A model generated the notes under the pieces. That model saw only the letters and a list, made by a program, of their open reading frames with translations. It searched no databases and was not told the origin of the DNA. Positions 6,861 through 14,558 of a stretch of 25,712 nucleotides of DNA are shown piece by piece (the first letter of the stretch is position 1; the number at the start of each line of letters is the position of its first letter). Source of the DNA: an uncultured Collinsella sp. (lineage in GTDB: Bacteria > Actinomycetota > Coriobacteriia > Coriobacteriales > Coriobacteriaceae); assembly GCA_900545665.1 (NCBI GenBank), contig UQZU01000028.1, forward strand, positions 1-25,712. The letters run 5' to 3'. Position numbers and translations under genes: made by a program.

Positions 6861-8240
6861 ATGAACACCGAGGAAATTGCGCGCATCGTCGGCGATCAGC
6901 GCGCCTACTTTAAGACGCGCGCCACGTTTGATGTCGATGCTCGACGTCGCGCGCTCGTGAGTTTATGCGATGCGGTGCGGGCCCACGAGGCTGATATCGC
7001 CCATGCGCTCAAGACCGATTTGGGGAAGTCGCATGACGAGGCCTATATGTGCGAGATCGGCACGTCGCTTTCCGAGATTCGACATCAGATCGCTCACGTG
7101 GCTCGGTGGAGTCGTCCGCGCCTGCGTCCGTGCGATCTCGCTAACGCCGTGAGCGCGTGCAAAACGCAAGCCGTGCCCTATGGCGTCACGCTCATCATGG
7201 CTCCGTGGAACTACCCGTTTTTGCTAACACTCGAGCCGCTCGCCGGCGCCCTTGCCGCGGGCAATACCGTGGTCATCAAGCCGAGTGCCTATGCTCCGGC
7301 ATCGAGCGCGGTGCTCAAGCAAATCTGTGAAGAGGCATTTGATCCGCGCCTGGTGACGGTTGTCGAGGGCGGGCGCGCCGAGAACGAAGCGTTGCTCGAT
7401 GAGTGCTGGGACAAGATCTTCTTTACCGGTAGCGTTCCGGTCGGCAAGCTCGTCATGGAGCGCGCAAGTAAAAACCTCACGCCCGTGACGCTTGAGCTGG
7501 GCGGCAAGAGCCCCTGCATCGTGGATGCGACGGCAAACTTGAAGGTCGCGGCACGGCGTATCGCCTTTGGCAAATGGCTCAACGTGGGGCAGACCTGCGT
7601 GGCGCCCGACTACCTACTGGTCGATGCGCGCGTGCACGATGAGCTGCTGGACCTTATCAAGGAGGAGGCCCGCCGTATGTTTGGCGAGCATCCGCTCGAT
7701 AACGAGGACTACGGGCATATCGTCAACGCCAAGCATTTTGCGCGCGTGCGCGGGCTGATCGATCCCGATAAGGTTGTGCTTGGAGGTACCGCGCGCGAGA
7801 CTTCGCTCAAGATCGAGCCGACGATTTTGGACGGCGTGACCCCCGATGACGCCGTGATGCAGGAGGAGATTTTCGGCCCCATCTTGCCGGTGCTGACGTT
7901 TGAGAGCCTAGACGAGGCCGAGACGTTTATTACGGATCGTCCGACGCCGCTGGCTCTGTATATCTTTAGCCAGGATCGCGCAGTTCAGCAGCGCTTTGTG
8001 CGTTACGTGCCCTTTGGCGGCGGCTGCGTCAACGACACGATTATGCACTTGGCTACGAGCCATATGGGCTTTGGTGGCATGGGTGCGAGCGGTATGGGGC
8101 AGTACCATGGACGCGAGAGCTTCGATACGTTTAGCCACAAGAAGAGCATCGTGAACAAGGCAACGTGGCTGGACGTGCCATTCCGCTATGCTCCTTACGC
8201 AAGCTGGAAGCACAAGTTCGTGCGCATGTTTGTGCATTAG
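6861..8240 (+). CDS. Aldehyde dehydrogenase, class 3-like
   Basis: It oxidises aldehydes to carboxylic acids with NAD(P)+. The 459-aa length and the hydrophobic-aromatic C-terminal tail fit the compact class 3/YwdH-type branch. Active-site features are PWNYPF with N117, K140 in VVIKPS, the general base E212 in LELGGKSP, and the nucleophile C246 in NVGQTC. The EEIFGP motif and GMGQYHG follow near the C-terminus. The ribosome site (GGAGGG) overlaps the stop of the alcohol dehydrogenase, indicating one operon. Together the two enzymes could take an alcohol to an acid, or dispose of a toxic aldehyde. A strong hairpin with T-run ends the unit. Confidence 0.94.
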   Translation: MNTEEIARIVGDQRAYFKTRATFDVDARRRALVSLCDAVRAHEADIAHALKTDLGKSHDEAYMCEIGTSLSEIRHQIAHVARWSRPRLRPCDLANAVSACKTQAVPYGVTLIMAPWNYPFLLTLEPLAGALAAGNTVVIKPSAYAPASSAVLKQICEEAFDPRLVTVVEGGRAENEALLDECWDKIFFTGSVPVGKLVMERASKNLTPVTLELGGKSPCIVDATANLKVAARRIAFGKWLNVGQTCVAPDYLLVDARVHDELLDLIKEEARRMFGEHPLDNEDYGHIVNAKHFARVRGLIDPDKVVLGGTARETSLKIEPTILDGVTPDDAVMQEEIFGPILPVLTFESLDEAETFITDRPTPLALYIFSQDRAVQQRFVRYVPFGGGCVNDTIMHLATSHMGFGGMGASGMGQYHGRESFDTFSHKKSIVNKATWLDVPFRYAPYASWKHKFVRMFVH

Positions 8241-8247
8241 AAAAGGG

Positions 8248-8287
8248 TGCAGGTAATACGAACAAGTGTTCCTATTACCTGCATTTT
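8248..8287 (+). terminator. Terminator after aldehyde dehydrogenase
   Basis: An 11-bp stem tgcaggtaata (8248-8258)/tattacctgca (8273-8283) is capped, past a C-C mismatch, by gaaca/tgttc, and followed by tttt (8284-8287). The upper stem coincides with a LexA-box consensus (separate entry), so the element may have two roles. Confidence 0.75.
8259..8272. promoter_or_regulatory. Consensus Gram-positive LexA (SOS) box
   Basis: The 14-mer cgaacaagtgttcc fits every position of the Bacillus-type consensus CGAACRNRYGTTYC and nearly fits the mycobacterial CGAAC-N4-GTTCG form. It overlaps a weak -35 region (8269-8274) of the candidate promoter for the 27-codon ORF at 8346. It also lies in the hairpin ending the upstream gene, so symmetry alone could partly explain it. 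Whether the LexA of this lineage reads this consensus is not shown here. Confidence 0.5.
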
Positions 8288-8297
8288 GCGTTAGACT
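8269..8297 (+). promoter_or_regulatory. Candidate promoter for small hydrophobic ORF
   Basis: TTCCTA (8269-8274) and TAGACT (8292-8297) are 17 bp apart. The -10 is acceptable and the -35 weak. It is placed about 50 bp upstream of the small ORF and would be blocked by a repressor bound at 8259-8272. Confidence 0.35.
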
Positions 8298-8345
8298 ACT
8301 GTTATGGAGCACGGATGGGCCAACTCCCTTTAGAAGGGATTTGGT

Positions 8346-8429
8346 ATGAACGTAAGCGATGTTATTTCGTTATTGGCGTTGTTGATTGCGGCTATCGAAC
8401 TCGGTCTGTTTATCGGCCGAATGAAATAG
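8346..8429 (+). CDS. 27-aa hydrophobic peptide, candidate type I toxin
   Basis: A short ORF, ATG at 8346 with AAGGGA six bases upstream, encodes 27 residues: a short polar start (MNVSD), one predicted membrane helix (VISLLALLIAAIELGLFIG) and a positive end (RMK). Size, single helix and basic tail match membrane-active type I toxins such as TisB and the small holin-like toxins of Firmicutes. Two hairpins follow: gccg (8429-8432)/cggc (8451-8454), and acccg (8493-8497)/cgggt (8504-8508). A strong-looking promoter faces it on the other strand. A perfect LexA-box consensus lies upstream. The function is inferred from layout; no homologue was checked, and it might instead be a harmless small membrane peptide. 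Confidence 0.6.
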   Translation: MNVSDVISLLALLIAAIELGLFIGRMK

Positions 8430-8517
8430 CCGCCCCCGCGTAAGCGAAGACGGCCACTTCTCACGATGAAAACGTGTATCGGAGTTGGCAAGACCCGCGG
8501 CAACGGGTGCCATCCGT
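8430..8517 (-). ncRNA. Candidate antisense RNA antitoxin
   Basis: The minus-strand promoter at 8524-8552 would start an RNA at about 8517. It would run antisense to the 3' part of the small hydrophobic ORF transcript, including both hairpins. This matches the convergent 3'-overlap layout of TxpA/RatA-type type I systems. The 3' end is not defined; the given limit is the stop codon of the ORF, and the RNA may extend further. Confidence 0.35.
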
Positions 8518-8523
8518 GTTCCT

Positions 8524-8552
8524 ATCTTATCTGCAAGCGTTCTGTCGCGCAA
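8524..8552 (-). promoter_or_regulatory. Promoter of antisense RNA candidate
   Basis: On the minus strand TTGCGC (8547-8552) and TAAGAT (8524-8529) have an ideal 17-bp spacing. No minus-strand gene follows, so an RNA product antisense to the small ORF is the simplest reading. Confidence 0.5.
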
Positions 8553-8665
8553 GCGTTGAGGCAAACGATTGAAGGACGCAGACAGGATGTATTTGTGTCC
8601 GCATGGGACCGTAGACTTCTCAATAAGGTTACACACCGGTTTATCCGGCCGTTAGAGGAGCTGCT

Positions 8666-8993
8666 ATGTACGAGCCTTCACGTGTTCTTCTGTCATTTCA
8701 CATTGCAGGATTTCAGTATGCCGATGGCGCCTTGGTCCTGGGCGATCTTAAAGCGGGCGATAAGCTGACGCTGTGTGCCGAGCGCGATAATCCCCATGAC
8801 CCCGAGGCAGTTGCGATCTACTATGGCAAGACCAAACTTGGCTACGTTCCGGGAAACGAGGTCGGCCCGCTGTCCTTGATGATGTATTACGGCCACGAGG
8901 ACGTATTTGAGGCCCGCGTGCAACAGGTTGCCCCCCGAGCGCAGCCCGTGGCACCAGGTGCGCGTTGGCCTCTATGTGGTGGATGCCCGCTAG
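8666..8993 (+). CDS. HIRAN-domain protein with apparent frameshift
   Basis: HIRAN domains recognise DNA 3' ends or damaged DNA, alone or fused to helicases and nucleases. The ATG at 8666 follows GAGGAG. The N-terminal 85 residues fit the domain (LLSFHIAGFQYADGA, LCAERDNPHDPEAVAIYY, KLGYVPGNE). At the six-C run 8931-8936 the frame appears to break. As read, it continues to 9019 with an unrelated proline-rich tail. Dropping one C instead gives a tail ending PWHQVRVGLYVVDAR and a stop at 8991-8993, which is the expected end of a HIRAN domain. The corrected gene is about 108 aa. It could be a sequencing error, a true mutation or a slippery site. The next gene starts 18 bp on. Confidence 0.72.
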
Positions 8994-9011
8994 TCGGCAA
9001 TGGAGGCGGCC

Positions 9012-9191
9012 ATGTTTGATGACGACGACCAGTTCGATCTGACAGACGATCCGTTTGAGTGGGATCTGCTACTCGACGACGATGAGTTGGAGCAGGATCG
9101 TAAGAAGCGGCAGGGCAAGAACGCCCAGGGTGACGCTTCGAAAAAGCAAGACAAGCGCCGCCGCGGACTGTTCGGCGGGCTCTTTGGCTAA
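9012..9191 (+). CDS. Small charged protein, unknown function
   Basis: Not recognised. From the ATG at 9012 (GGAGG five bases upstream; an ATG at 9000 would overlap that site) it encodes 59 residues. The first half is strongly acidic (DDDDQFDLTDD, LDDDELEQD). The second half is basic (RKKRQGK, KKQDKRRR), and the end is a short GLFGGLFG motif. It has no membrane segment. It lies just behind the HIRAN gene and may share its transcript. The split charge could suit an adaptor or nucleic-acid-associated peptide, but no function is claimed. Confidence 0.6.
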   Translation: MFDDDDQFDLTDDPFEWDLLLDDDELEQDRKKRQGKNAQGDASKKQDKRRRGLFGGLFG

Positions 9192-9211
9192 CCGCCGCAT
9201 CGCTGTGTCTG

Positions 9212-9217
9212 TATACT
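9212..9217 (+). promoter_or_regulatory. Candidate -10 of phosphoesterase promoter
   Basis: TATACT lies 40 bp upstream of the phosphoesterase start. Seventeen bases further upstream only TAACCG is found, a poor -35 that overlaps the previous stop codon. Tentative. Confidence 0.3.
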
Positions 9218-9257
9218 TAGCACGAGTTGGATGCATTGCGAAATGAGGGCATAGACG

Positions 9258-9803
9258 ATGATGTGGTTTACCGCCGACCTGCACCTGGGCGATACGAATA
9301 TCTTGCACGACATGGATCGGCCGTTTGATTCGGTCGAGGAGATGAACCGCAAGGTCATCGATGCCATCAATGAGTGCGTGGCTGCGGACGACCGCCTCTA
9401 TATTCTGGGTGACTTTACCTATCGTTTGCCCCTGGCGGAGGCGGTGCGCCTGCGCGAGCGTATCGAATGCCAGAACGTGACGCTCATCCGCGGTAACCAT
9501 GACGGCGACTGGGAAGATTCCGACGTACCGCAGATTTGGGAAGACGTGCGCGATTACCTGGAGATTGCTCCCGGCTATGCCAAGGGCCATCGTCTGGTTA
9601 TGAGCCACTACCCCATGCTCAGCTGGAACGGCAAGGCACGTGGCGCCATTATGCTGCATGGGCATATCCACAGCAGGGGTGACCGCGCCAACGCACGCAA
9701 CCGCGATCGCGAGCGCCCCATTTACCGCTACGATGTGGGCCTCGACGCCAATGACTACAAGCCCGTAAGTCGTGATCAAATCCTCGGCTATTTTGGACTG
9801 TAA
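9258..9803 (+). CDS. Calcineurin-like metallophosphoesterase
   Basis: This is a predicted two-metal phosphoesterase of 181 aa. The metal-binding signatures occur in order: DLHLGD (7-12), GDFTY, RGNHDGD, SHYPM and LHGHIHS, which together make a complete active site. The size and compact layout fit small stand-alone members of the family that cleave phosphodiesters or phosphomonoesters; the substrate cannot be told from sequence. It has a weak ribosome site (GAGGG) and may have its own promoter. A strong terminator follows, so it ends the HIRAN-small protein-phosphoesterase group. Confidence 0.88.
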   Translation: MMWFTADLHLGDTNILHDMDRPFDSVEEMNRKVIDAINECVAADDRLYILGDFTYRLPLAEAVRLRERIECQNVTLIRGNHDGDWEDSDVPQIWEDVRDYLEIAPGYAKGHRLVMSHYPMLSWNGKARGAIMLHGHIHSRGDRANARNRDRERPIYRYDVGLDANDYKPVSRDQILGYFGL

Positions 9804-9808
9804 TTCTC

Positions 9809-9847
9809 GAACCACCACAAAGGGGACAGGCACCTTTGTGGTGGTTC
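9809..9847. repeat. REP-like hairpin with GGGACAGG core
   Basis: Perfect 15-bp arms gaaccaccacaaagg (9809-9823) and cctttgtggtggttc (9833-9847) enclose ggacaggca. The GGGGACAGGCAC core recurs, with different arms, at 23718-23749 on the other strand and loosely at 1539-1569. It lies just behind the phosphoesterase stop and before a separate terminator, as expected for an intergenic palindromic repeat. Confidence 0.7.
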
Positions 9848-9848
9848 T

Positions 9849-9883
9849 GGCGCCGCTGCCATTATGGCGGCGGCGCCTTTTTT
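9849..9883 (+). terminator. Rho-independent terminator
   Basis: Arms ggcgccgctgcca (9849-9861) and tggcggcggcgcc (9865-9877) pair with one G-U-type position and are followed by six T (9878-9883). It ends the phosphoesterase transcript. Confidence 0.9.
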
Positions 9884-9941
9884 GTCCGCGTGCCGCGGTA
9901 GAGTGTAGGCAATTGAAATGTGCGTCCAGCAAGGAGCTGCT

Positions 9942-11699
9942 ATGAACGAGATTAAGTGCCCGCATTGCGGCGAAGTATTTAAGGTCGATGCGTCCGGCTA
10001 TGCGGACATCGTCAAGCAAGTGCGCGATGCCGAGTTCTCGCGCGACCTGGATGAGCGTGTGAAGGCTGTCCAGCGCGAGGGCGAGCAGGCGCTGGAGCTT
10101 GAGCGCTCGCGTTCGACGGCTGCCTTGCAAAAGGCGGAGTCTCAGCGCAATGCTCAGCTTGTCGAGCAGAGGAACGCTGCAGCTCAGCAGCTGGCACAAG
10201 AAGTCGCCAAGCGCGATGCTGAGCTTGCCGAGCTGCGCGCTAAGCTCGAGGGCGCTGCCGTAGAGCGCGAGAGTGCAAGCCAGCGCGCGGCGGTAGAGGC
10301 GCGAGCCAATGCTCAAAAGGAAAATGCCGAACTCCAGCGTGAGATTGATAGCCTGCGTGCGCAGCTTGGGCGCAAAGATGACGAAGCAAAGCTTGCCGAG
10401 TCGGCGGCGCGCAACGCTGCTCAAAACGATTTAGCTGCACGTGATGCTCAGATTGCCGAGCTGCAGGCCAAGCTTGCCGCGGCGGACAAGGCCCAGGAGA
10501 TGGCGCTTGCCGCCGCTGCGGCTGAGTCGCAGCGCGAGCTCGATGCCGCTCGCAGCGAGGCCGAGCGCGCGCTTACTGACTATCGCGCGACGGTACAAGA
10601 GAAGTTTTCCGCCGCTAAGGCACAGTCCGAGCAAGAGGCCGAGGGTCTGCGTGCCCAGCTGCGCGAGCAGGAACTGATGGCAAAAATGAACCTGTCGGAG
10701 GCGGTTGCCGCGGCGGAGCGAGAGCGCGATGAGGCGCGTGCCAAACTGACGAGCGAGCTGGCGGTGCGCGATTCTCGCGAGGAACAGGCCAAGGCGGCAC
10801 ACGAGCTCGAGCTTGCGCAGGCCAAGCGTGCGAGCGATGACCTGATTCGCTATAAGGATGAAGAGATCGAGCGCCTTAAGGACATGAAGGTCCGCCTGTC
10901 CACCAAGATGGTGGGTGAGTCGCTCGAGCAGCACTGCGAGACCGAGTTTAACCGTCTGCGCATGACGGCGTTTCCTAACGCGTACTTCGAGAAGGATAAC
11001 GATGCGTCCGAGGGCACCAAGGGCGACTTTATCTTCCGCGAGTGCGACGCAAGCGGTAACGAGGTCATTTCGATTATGTTCGAGATGAAAAACGAGAACG
11101 ACGAGACCGCGACCAAGCATAAAAACGAGGACTTCTTTAAGAAACTCGATCACGATCGTCGCCAGAAAGGCTGTGAGTACGCGGTGCTCTGCACGCTGCT
11201 CGAGCCCGAGAGCGAGCTTTACAACGCGGGAATCGTGGACGTGAGCTATCGCTACGAGAAGATGTACGTGATTCGCCCGCAGTTCTTTATTCCCATGATC
11301 ACGCTTCTTCGCAACGCCGCCATGGGTTCGCTTCGCTATAAGCAGGAGCTGGCGGAGTACAAACAGCAGAATATCGACGTTACGAACTTCGAAGCCAAGA
11401 TGGAGAAGTTCAAGAATGATTTCGGCCGCAACTACGAGATCGCGAGCCGCAAGTTCCAAACGGCGATCGATGAGATCGACAAGACGATTAGCCACCTGCA
11501 GAAAACCAAGGAGGCGTTGCTGTCCTCCGAGAACAATCTGCGCCTAGCCAACAAGAAGGCGGACGATCTTACTATTCGCAAGCTCACGTGGGGCAACAAG
11601 ACCATGAAGGCCGCGTTTGACGAGGCGCGCGGGGCTGCGACAGAGACAAACGATGAGCCAGCCGAGGCGGATTCGTATGAGGTCGAGGGTGCCGAGTAA
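9942..11699 (+). CDS. DUF2130 coiled-coil protein with nuclease-like motif
   Basis: A 585-aa protein from the ATG at 9942 (AAGGAG five bases upstream; an in-frame ATG at 9918 lacks a site). Residues 1-15 hold a CPHCGEVF zinc-ribbon half. About residues 20-330 are a long, charged, alanine-rich coiled coil. The C-terminal 250 residues match the DUF2130 pattern (MVGESLEQHCETEFN, RPQFFIPMITLLRNAA). Within it, D362 in GDFIF and E381-x-K383 in FEMKNE have the spacing of a PD-(D/E)XK nuclease core. The function is not established; the family is often suggested to act on DNA. It stands alone between two terminators. The repeated GAG/GCG codons produce long false frames on the other strand. Confidence 0.88.
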   Translation: MNEIKCPHCGEVFKVDASGYADIVKQVRDAEFSRDLDERVKAVQREGEQALELERSRSTAALQKAESQRNAQLVEQRNAAAQQLAQEVAKRDAELAELRAKLEGAAVERESASQRAAVEARANAQKENAELQREIDSLRAQLGRKDDEAKLAESAARNAAQNDLAARDAQIAELQAKLAAADKAQEMALAAAAAESQRELDAARSEAERALTDYRATVQEKFSAAKAQSEQEAEGLRAQLREQELMAKMNLSEAVAAAERERDEARAKLTSELAVRDSREEQAKAAHELELAQAKRASDDLIRYKDEEIERLKDMKVRLSTKMVGESLEQHCETEFNRLRMTAFPNAYFEKDNDASEGTKGDFIFRECDASGNEVISIMFEMKNENDETATKHKNEDFFKKLDHDRRQKGCEYAVLCTLLEPESELYNAGIVDVSYRYEKMYVIRPQFFIPMITLLRNAAMGSLRYKQELAEYKQQNIDVTNFEAKMEKFKNDFGRNYEIASRKFQTAIDEIDKTISHLQKTKEALLSSENNLRLANKKADDLTIRKLTWGNKTMKAAFDEARGAATETNDEPAEADSYEVEGAE

Positions 11700-11718
11700 G
11701 GCATAGCGTATAGCGCAA

Positions 11719-11756
11719 AAGCGGGGCCGCTGGCTATATTGCCAGCGGCCCCGCTT
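11719..11756. terminator. Bidirectional terminator
   Basis: A perfect 14-bp stem (gcggggccgctggc 11721-11734, gccagcggccccgc 11741-11754) with loop tatatt, extended by A-T pairs. It is followed by ttcgttt on the plus strand and by a U-run on the minus strand, between convergent DUF2130 and helicase genes. Confidence 0.88.
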
Positions 11757-11778
11757 CGTTTCGTTCCAGTATGTTCGG

Positions 11779-14460
11779 CTAGTCCTCGAGCAGGTCCTCG
11801 ATAAAGCCGACGCGGTAGTTTTTGAAGATGACCTCGCCGCCGTCTTGCGTGGCGTCCAGATCGACATCGCCCATGATGCCAAAATCGTGGTCGCCATCCT
11901 CGTCGGCAAAGATTTGGTGCACGTGCCATACGTGCGCGGTCTTCTCGTCGGACTCGTCAATGGAAAACATCGCGGCGCTGCGGGCATCTCCGTCGGTGAG
12001 GATTTCCTCGTGCTGCTCGTGGTAAGCGTCGAGTGCTTTTTGCCAGCGGATCTCGCTCATGCCCCAGTCGTCGTCGAGCTCGCCCAGGTCGCGAACGTGC
12101 TCGCGGGCGGCAAGGGTCACGCGGCGGAAGAGCGCGTTGCGCACCAATAGCGTGCAGCCGCGACGGTCCGCCACGACCTCGTCGATGCCCTGCGGCGGCG
12201 CAGCATCGAGGGCTGTCGGGTTGCCGGCGTTCTCCCACTCATCCACCAGGCTCGAGTCCACCGAGCGCACCACAAAGCCCAGCCACGAGATAATGTCGCG
12301 CAGGCGCTCGTCGCGCTTCTCGATGGGCACGGTGCGGTCGAGTGAACGGTAGGCCTCTGCCAGGTAACGCAGCAAAATGCCCTCGGAGCGGGCGATGCCG
12401 AGCTTTTGGATATAGCCCTTAAAATCGCTCGCGCTTTCCAGCATATCGCGCAGGACGCTCTTGGGAGAGAGCTGGTAGTCGTTGGCCCAGGGTACTTCCT
12501 GGCAGTACTTGTCGAAGGCGGCATCGAGCAAGTCCTCGAGCGGCTTTTCGTAGGTGACATCCTGGATGCGCTCCAGGCGTTCCTCATAATCGACGCCGTC
12601 AGCCTTCATTTCGGCCATCGCGCGGTCGCGCGCGGCGCGCTCCTGTGCGCGCAATACCTGCTTGGGATCCTCGAGCGTTGCCTCGACCATCGAGATCAGA
12701 TCCATGGTATAGGTCTCGCTCTCGGGGTCGAGCAGCTCCAACGCGGCAAGCAAGAACGGCGAGAGCGGCTGATCGAGTGCGAAGTCCTCGGGCAGATCGA
12801 CCGTCAGCGCGTAGTCGATGTCCGGCGCGGCGTCAGCTGGAGCGTCGGGTGCGGGCGGCACCTCGGCGCGCACGACGACGCCGGAATCGATGAGCGTGGC
12901 GAAGATCTCGTCGGCGCGAACCTCGAGCTTAGCCTTTTCCTCGGGAGTCTGCAGGCTCGTCTCGATGAGGTCGTGTACGCGGGCTCGGGCATCGCCGCCC
13001 TGCTCGACCACGCTGATCACCATGGAGTGCGTGATGCGCAGGCGCGGCTTGAGCGTCTCGGGTTGCGTCTCGATCAGACGCTCGAAGGTCTGCTTGTTCC
13101 AGGTGACAAAGCCCTCGGGGGCCTTTTTCTTTTTAATCTTACGGAGTTTTTTGGGGTCGTCGCCCGCTTTGGCCATAAGCTTGGCATTCTCGATCTCGTG
13201 CTCGGGTGCCTCGGCAATTACCATGCCCTCGGTATCGAAGCCCGAGCGGCCGGCGCGACCGGCAATCTGATGGAACTCGCGGGCGCGCAGACGACGCATC
13301 TTGTAGCCATCGAACTTGGTGAGCGCGGTGAGCACCACGGTGTGGATGGGTACGTTGATGCCGACGCCGAGCGTATCGGTGCCGCAGATGACGGGCAGCA
13401 GGCCCTGTTGCGCCAAGCGCTCGACCAGCAGGCGATAGCGCGGCAACATGCCGGCATGGTGCACGCCGACGCCGCATCCAAGCAGGCGCTTGAGAATCTT
13501 GCCAAAGGCCGTCGAGAAGCTCGTGCCTTTGGCAGCTTCCTTAATAGCTTCGCGCTGCTCCTTGCTGGCGATGCCAAAATTGGCGAGCGACTGTGCCGTC
13601 GCAAGGGCGGCATCCTGGCTAAAGTGCACGATATAGAGTGGGGCCTCGCCGCGGCGCATGGCGAGCTCGACCGTGCCCTCGAGGGAGGTCGTCACATAGT
13701 CGTAGCTCAGCGGAACAGGACGCGGGGCATCGACGACCAAGTCGCAAGCAGCGCCGGTGTGCTCCTCGAGTGAGGCGGCGATGGCAGCGACATCGCCGAG
13801 CGTGGCGCTCATGAGCATAAACTGCGTGTGGGGCAGGGTGAGCAACGGCACCTGCCAGGCCCAACCGCGATCGGGGTCGGCAAAGTAGTGGAACTCATCC
13901 ATGGCCACGCAGCCCACATCGGCGTCCTCACCCTCGCGCAGCGCATCGTTGGCAAGGATTTCGGCCGTGCAGCAGATGACGGGTGCCTTGGTGTTGATAT
14001 GCGTGTCGCCGGTGATCATGCCGACGTTATCGCGGCCGAGCACCTGCACAAGGTCGAAGAACTTTTCGCTGACCAGGGCCTTGATGGGGGCCGTGTAATA
14101 ACAACGCTTACCCTGCGCCATGCCCATAAAGAGCATACCCAGCGCGACGAGCGATTTACCCGATCCGGTCGGTGTGCCTAAGATGACGTGATCGCCGGCT
14201 GCCAGGTCCATGAGGGCTTCTTCTTGGTGACCCCACAGTTCAATACCGCGATCGCTCGTCCATTCAAAGAAACGCTCGAAGGCCCGGTCGGGCGTGAGCC
14301 ATGGCTCGGGCTCACTGCCATCCTCGGGCTCCCACCAGGTGGGGGAGAGCGCGCCGAGCGAGCCAAACTCGGCTTCGGTTCCCGTGCCGCCCGAGAATGA
14401 GCTGGCGGCGCCGGCGCCGGAGACGGTGCTGGCGGCGGTATCTGTCGTGGTCTGTGCCAT
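11779..14460 (-). CDS. Ski2-like DEAD/DEAH helicase with DUF3516
   Basis: A large superfamily 2 helicase of 893 aa, of the actinobacterial type ending in DUF3516, probably acting on RNA. The N-terminal 50 residues are low complexity. Motifs: I GTPTGSGKS (95-103), Ia TAPIKALVSEKFF, II DEFH (188-191), III SAT (218-220), and VI QIAGRAGR (398-405). The tract KKLRKIKKKKAPEG (about 435-448) is strongly basic, and an alanine-proline linker (about 535-550) precedes the helical C-terminal half. The ATG at 14460 has only a weak purine stretch before it. It is monocistronic as far as visible, or leads the minus-strand group with trmB behind it. Related proteins are described as RNA-processing helicases; the exact role is inferred. 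Confidence 0.92.
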   Translation of the reverse strand: MAQTTTDTAASTVSGAGAASSFSGGTGTEAEFGSLGALSPTWWEPEDGSEPEPWLTPDRAFERFFEWTSDRGIELWGHQEEALMDLAAGDHVILGTPTGSGKSLVALGMLFMGMAQGKRCYYTAPIKALVSEKFFDLVQVLGRDNVGMITGDTHINTKAPVICCTAEILANDALREGEDADVGCVAMDEFHYFADPDRGWAWQVPLLTLPHTQFMLMSATLGDVAAIAASLEEHTGAACDLVVDAPRPVPLSYDYVTTSLEGTVELAMRRGEAPLYIVHFSQDAALATAQSLANFGIASKEQREAIKEAAKGTSFSTAFGKILKRLLGCGVGVHHAGMLPRYRLLVERLAQQGLLPVICGTDTLGVGINVPIHTVVLTALTKFDGYKMRRLRAREFHQIAGRAGRSGFDTEGMVIAEAPEHEIENAKLMAKAGDDPKKLRKIKKKKAPEGFVTWNKQTFERLIETQPETLKPRLRITHSMVISVVEQGGDARARVHDLIETSLQTPEEKAKLEVRADEIFATLIDSGVVVRAEVPPAPDAPADAAPDIDYALTVDLPEDFALDQPLSPFLLAALELLDPESETYTMDLISMVEATLEDPKQVLRAQERAARDRAMAEMKADGVDYEERLERIQDVTYEKPLEDLLDAAFDKYCQEVPWANDYQLSPKSVLRDMLESASDFKGYIQKLGIARSEGILLRYLAEAYRSLDRTVPIEKRDERLRDIISWLGFVVRSVDSSLVDEWENAGNPTALDAAPPQGIDEVVADRRGCTLLVRNALFRRVTLAAREHVRDLGELDDDWGMSEIRWQKALDAYHEQHEEILTDGDARSAAMFSIDESDEKTAHVWHVHQIFADEDGDHDFGIMGDVDLDATQDGGEVIFKNYRVGFIEDLLED

Positions 14461-14558
14461 GTGTTTGCTTTCTCTCGCGATTGTCCGCCAACTATTATGG
14501 CGTAGCGGCGGCGCGAGGTGCCAGCGCGCGAGAAAATGCAGGAAATGGGCGTGCGGTG

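Noticed and set aside
10431..11495. 354-codon minus-strand frame within the DUF2130 gene
   Set aside because: Leucine/arginine-rich shadow produced by repetitive GAG/GCG codons of the coiled coil.
12406..13773. 455-codon plus-strand frame inside the DUF3516 helicase
   Set aside because: The antisense helicase has all motifs; this frame has none and no ribosome site.
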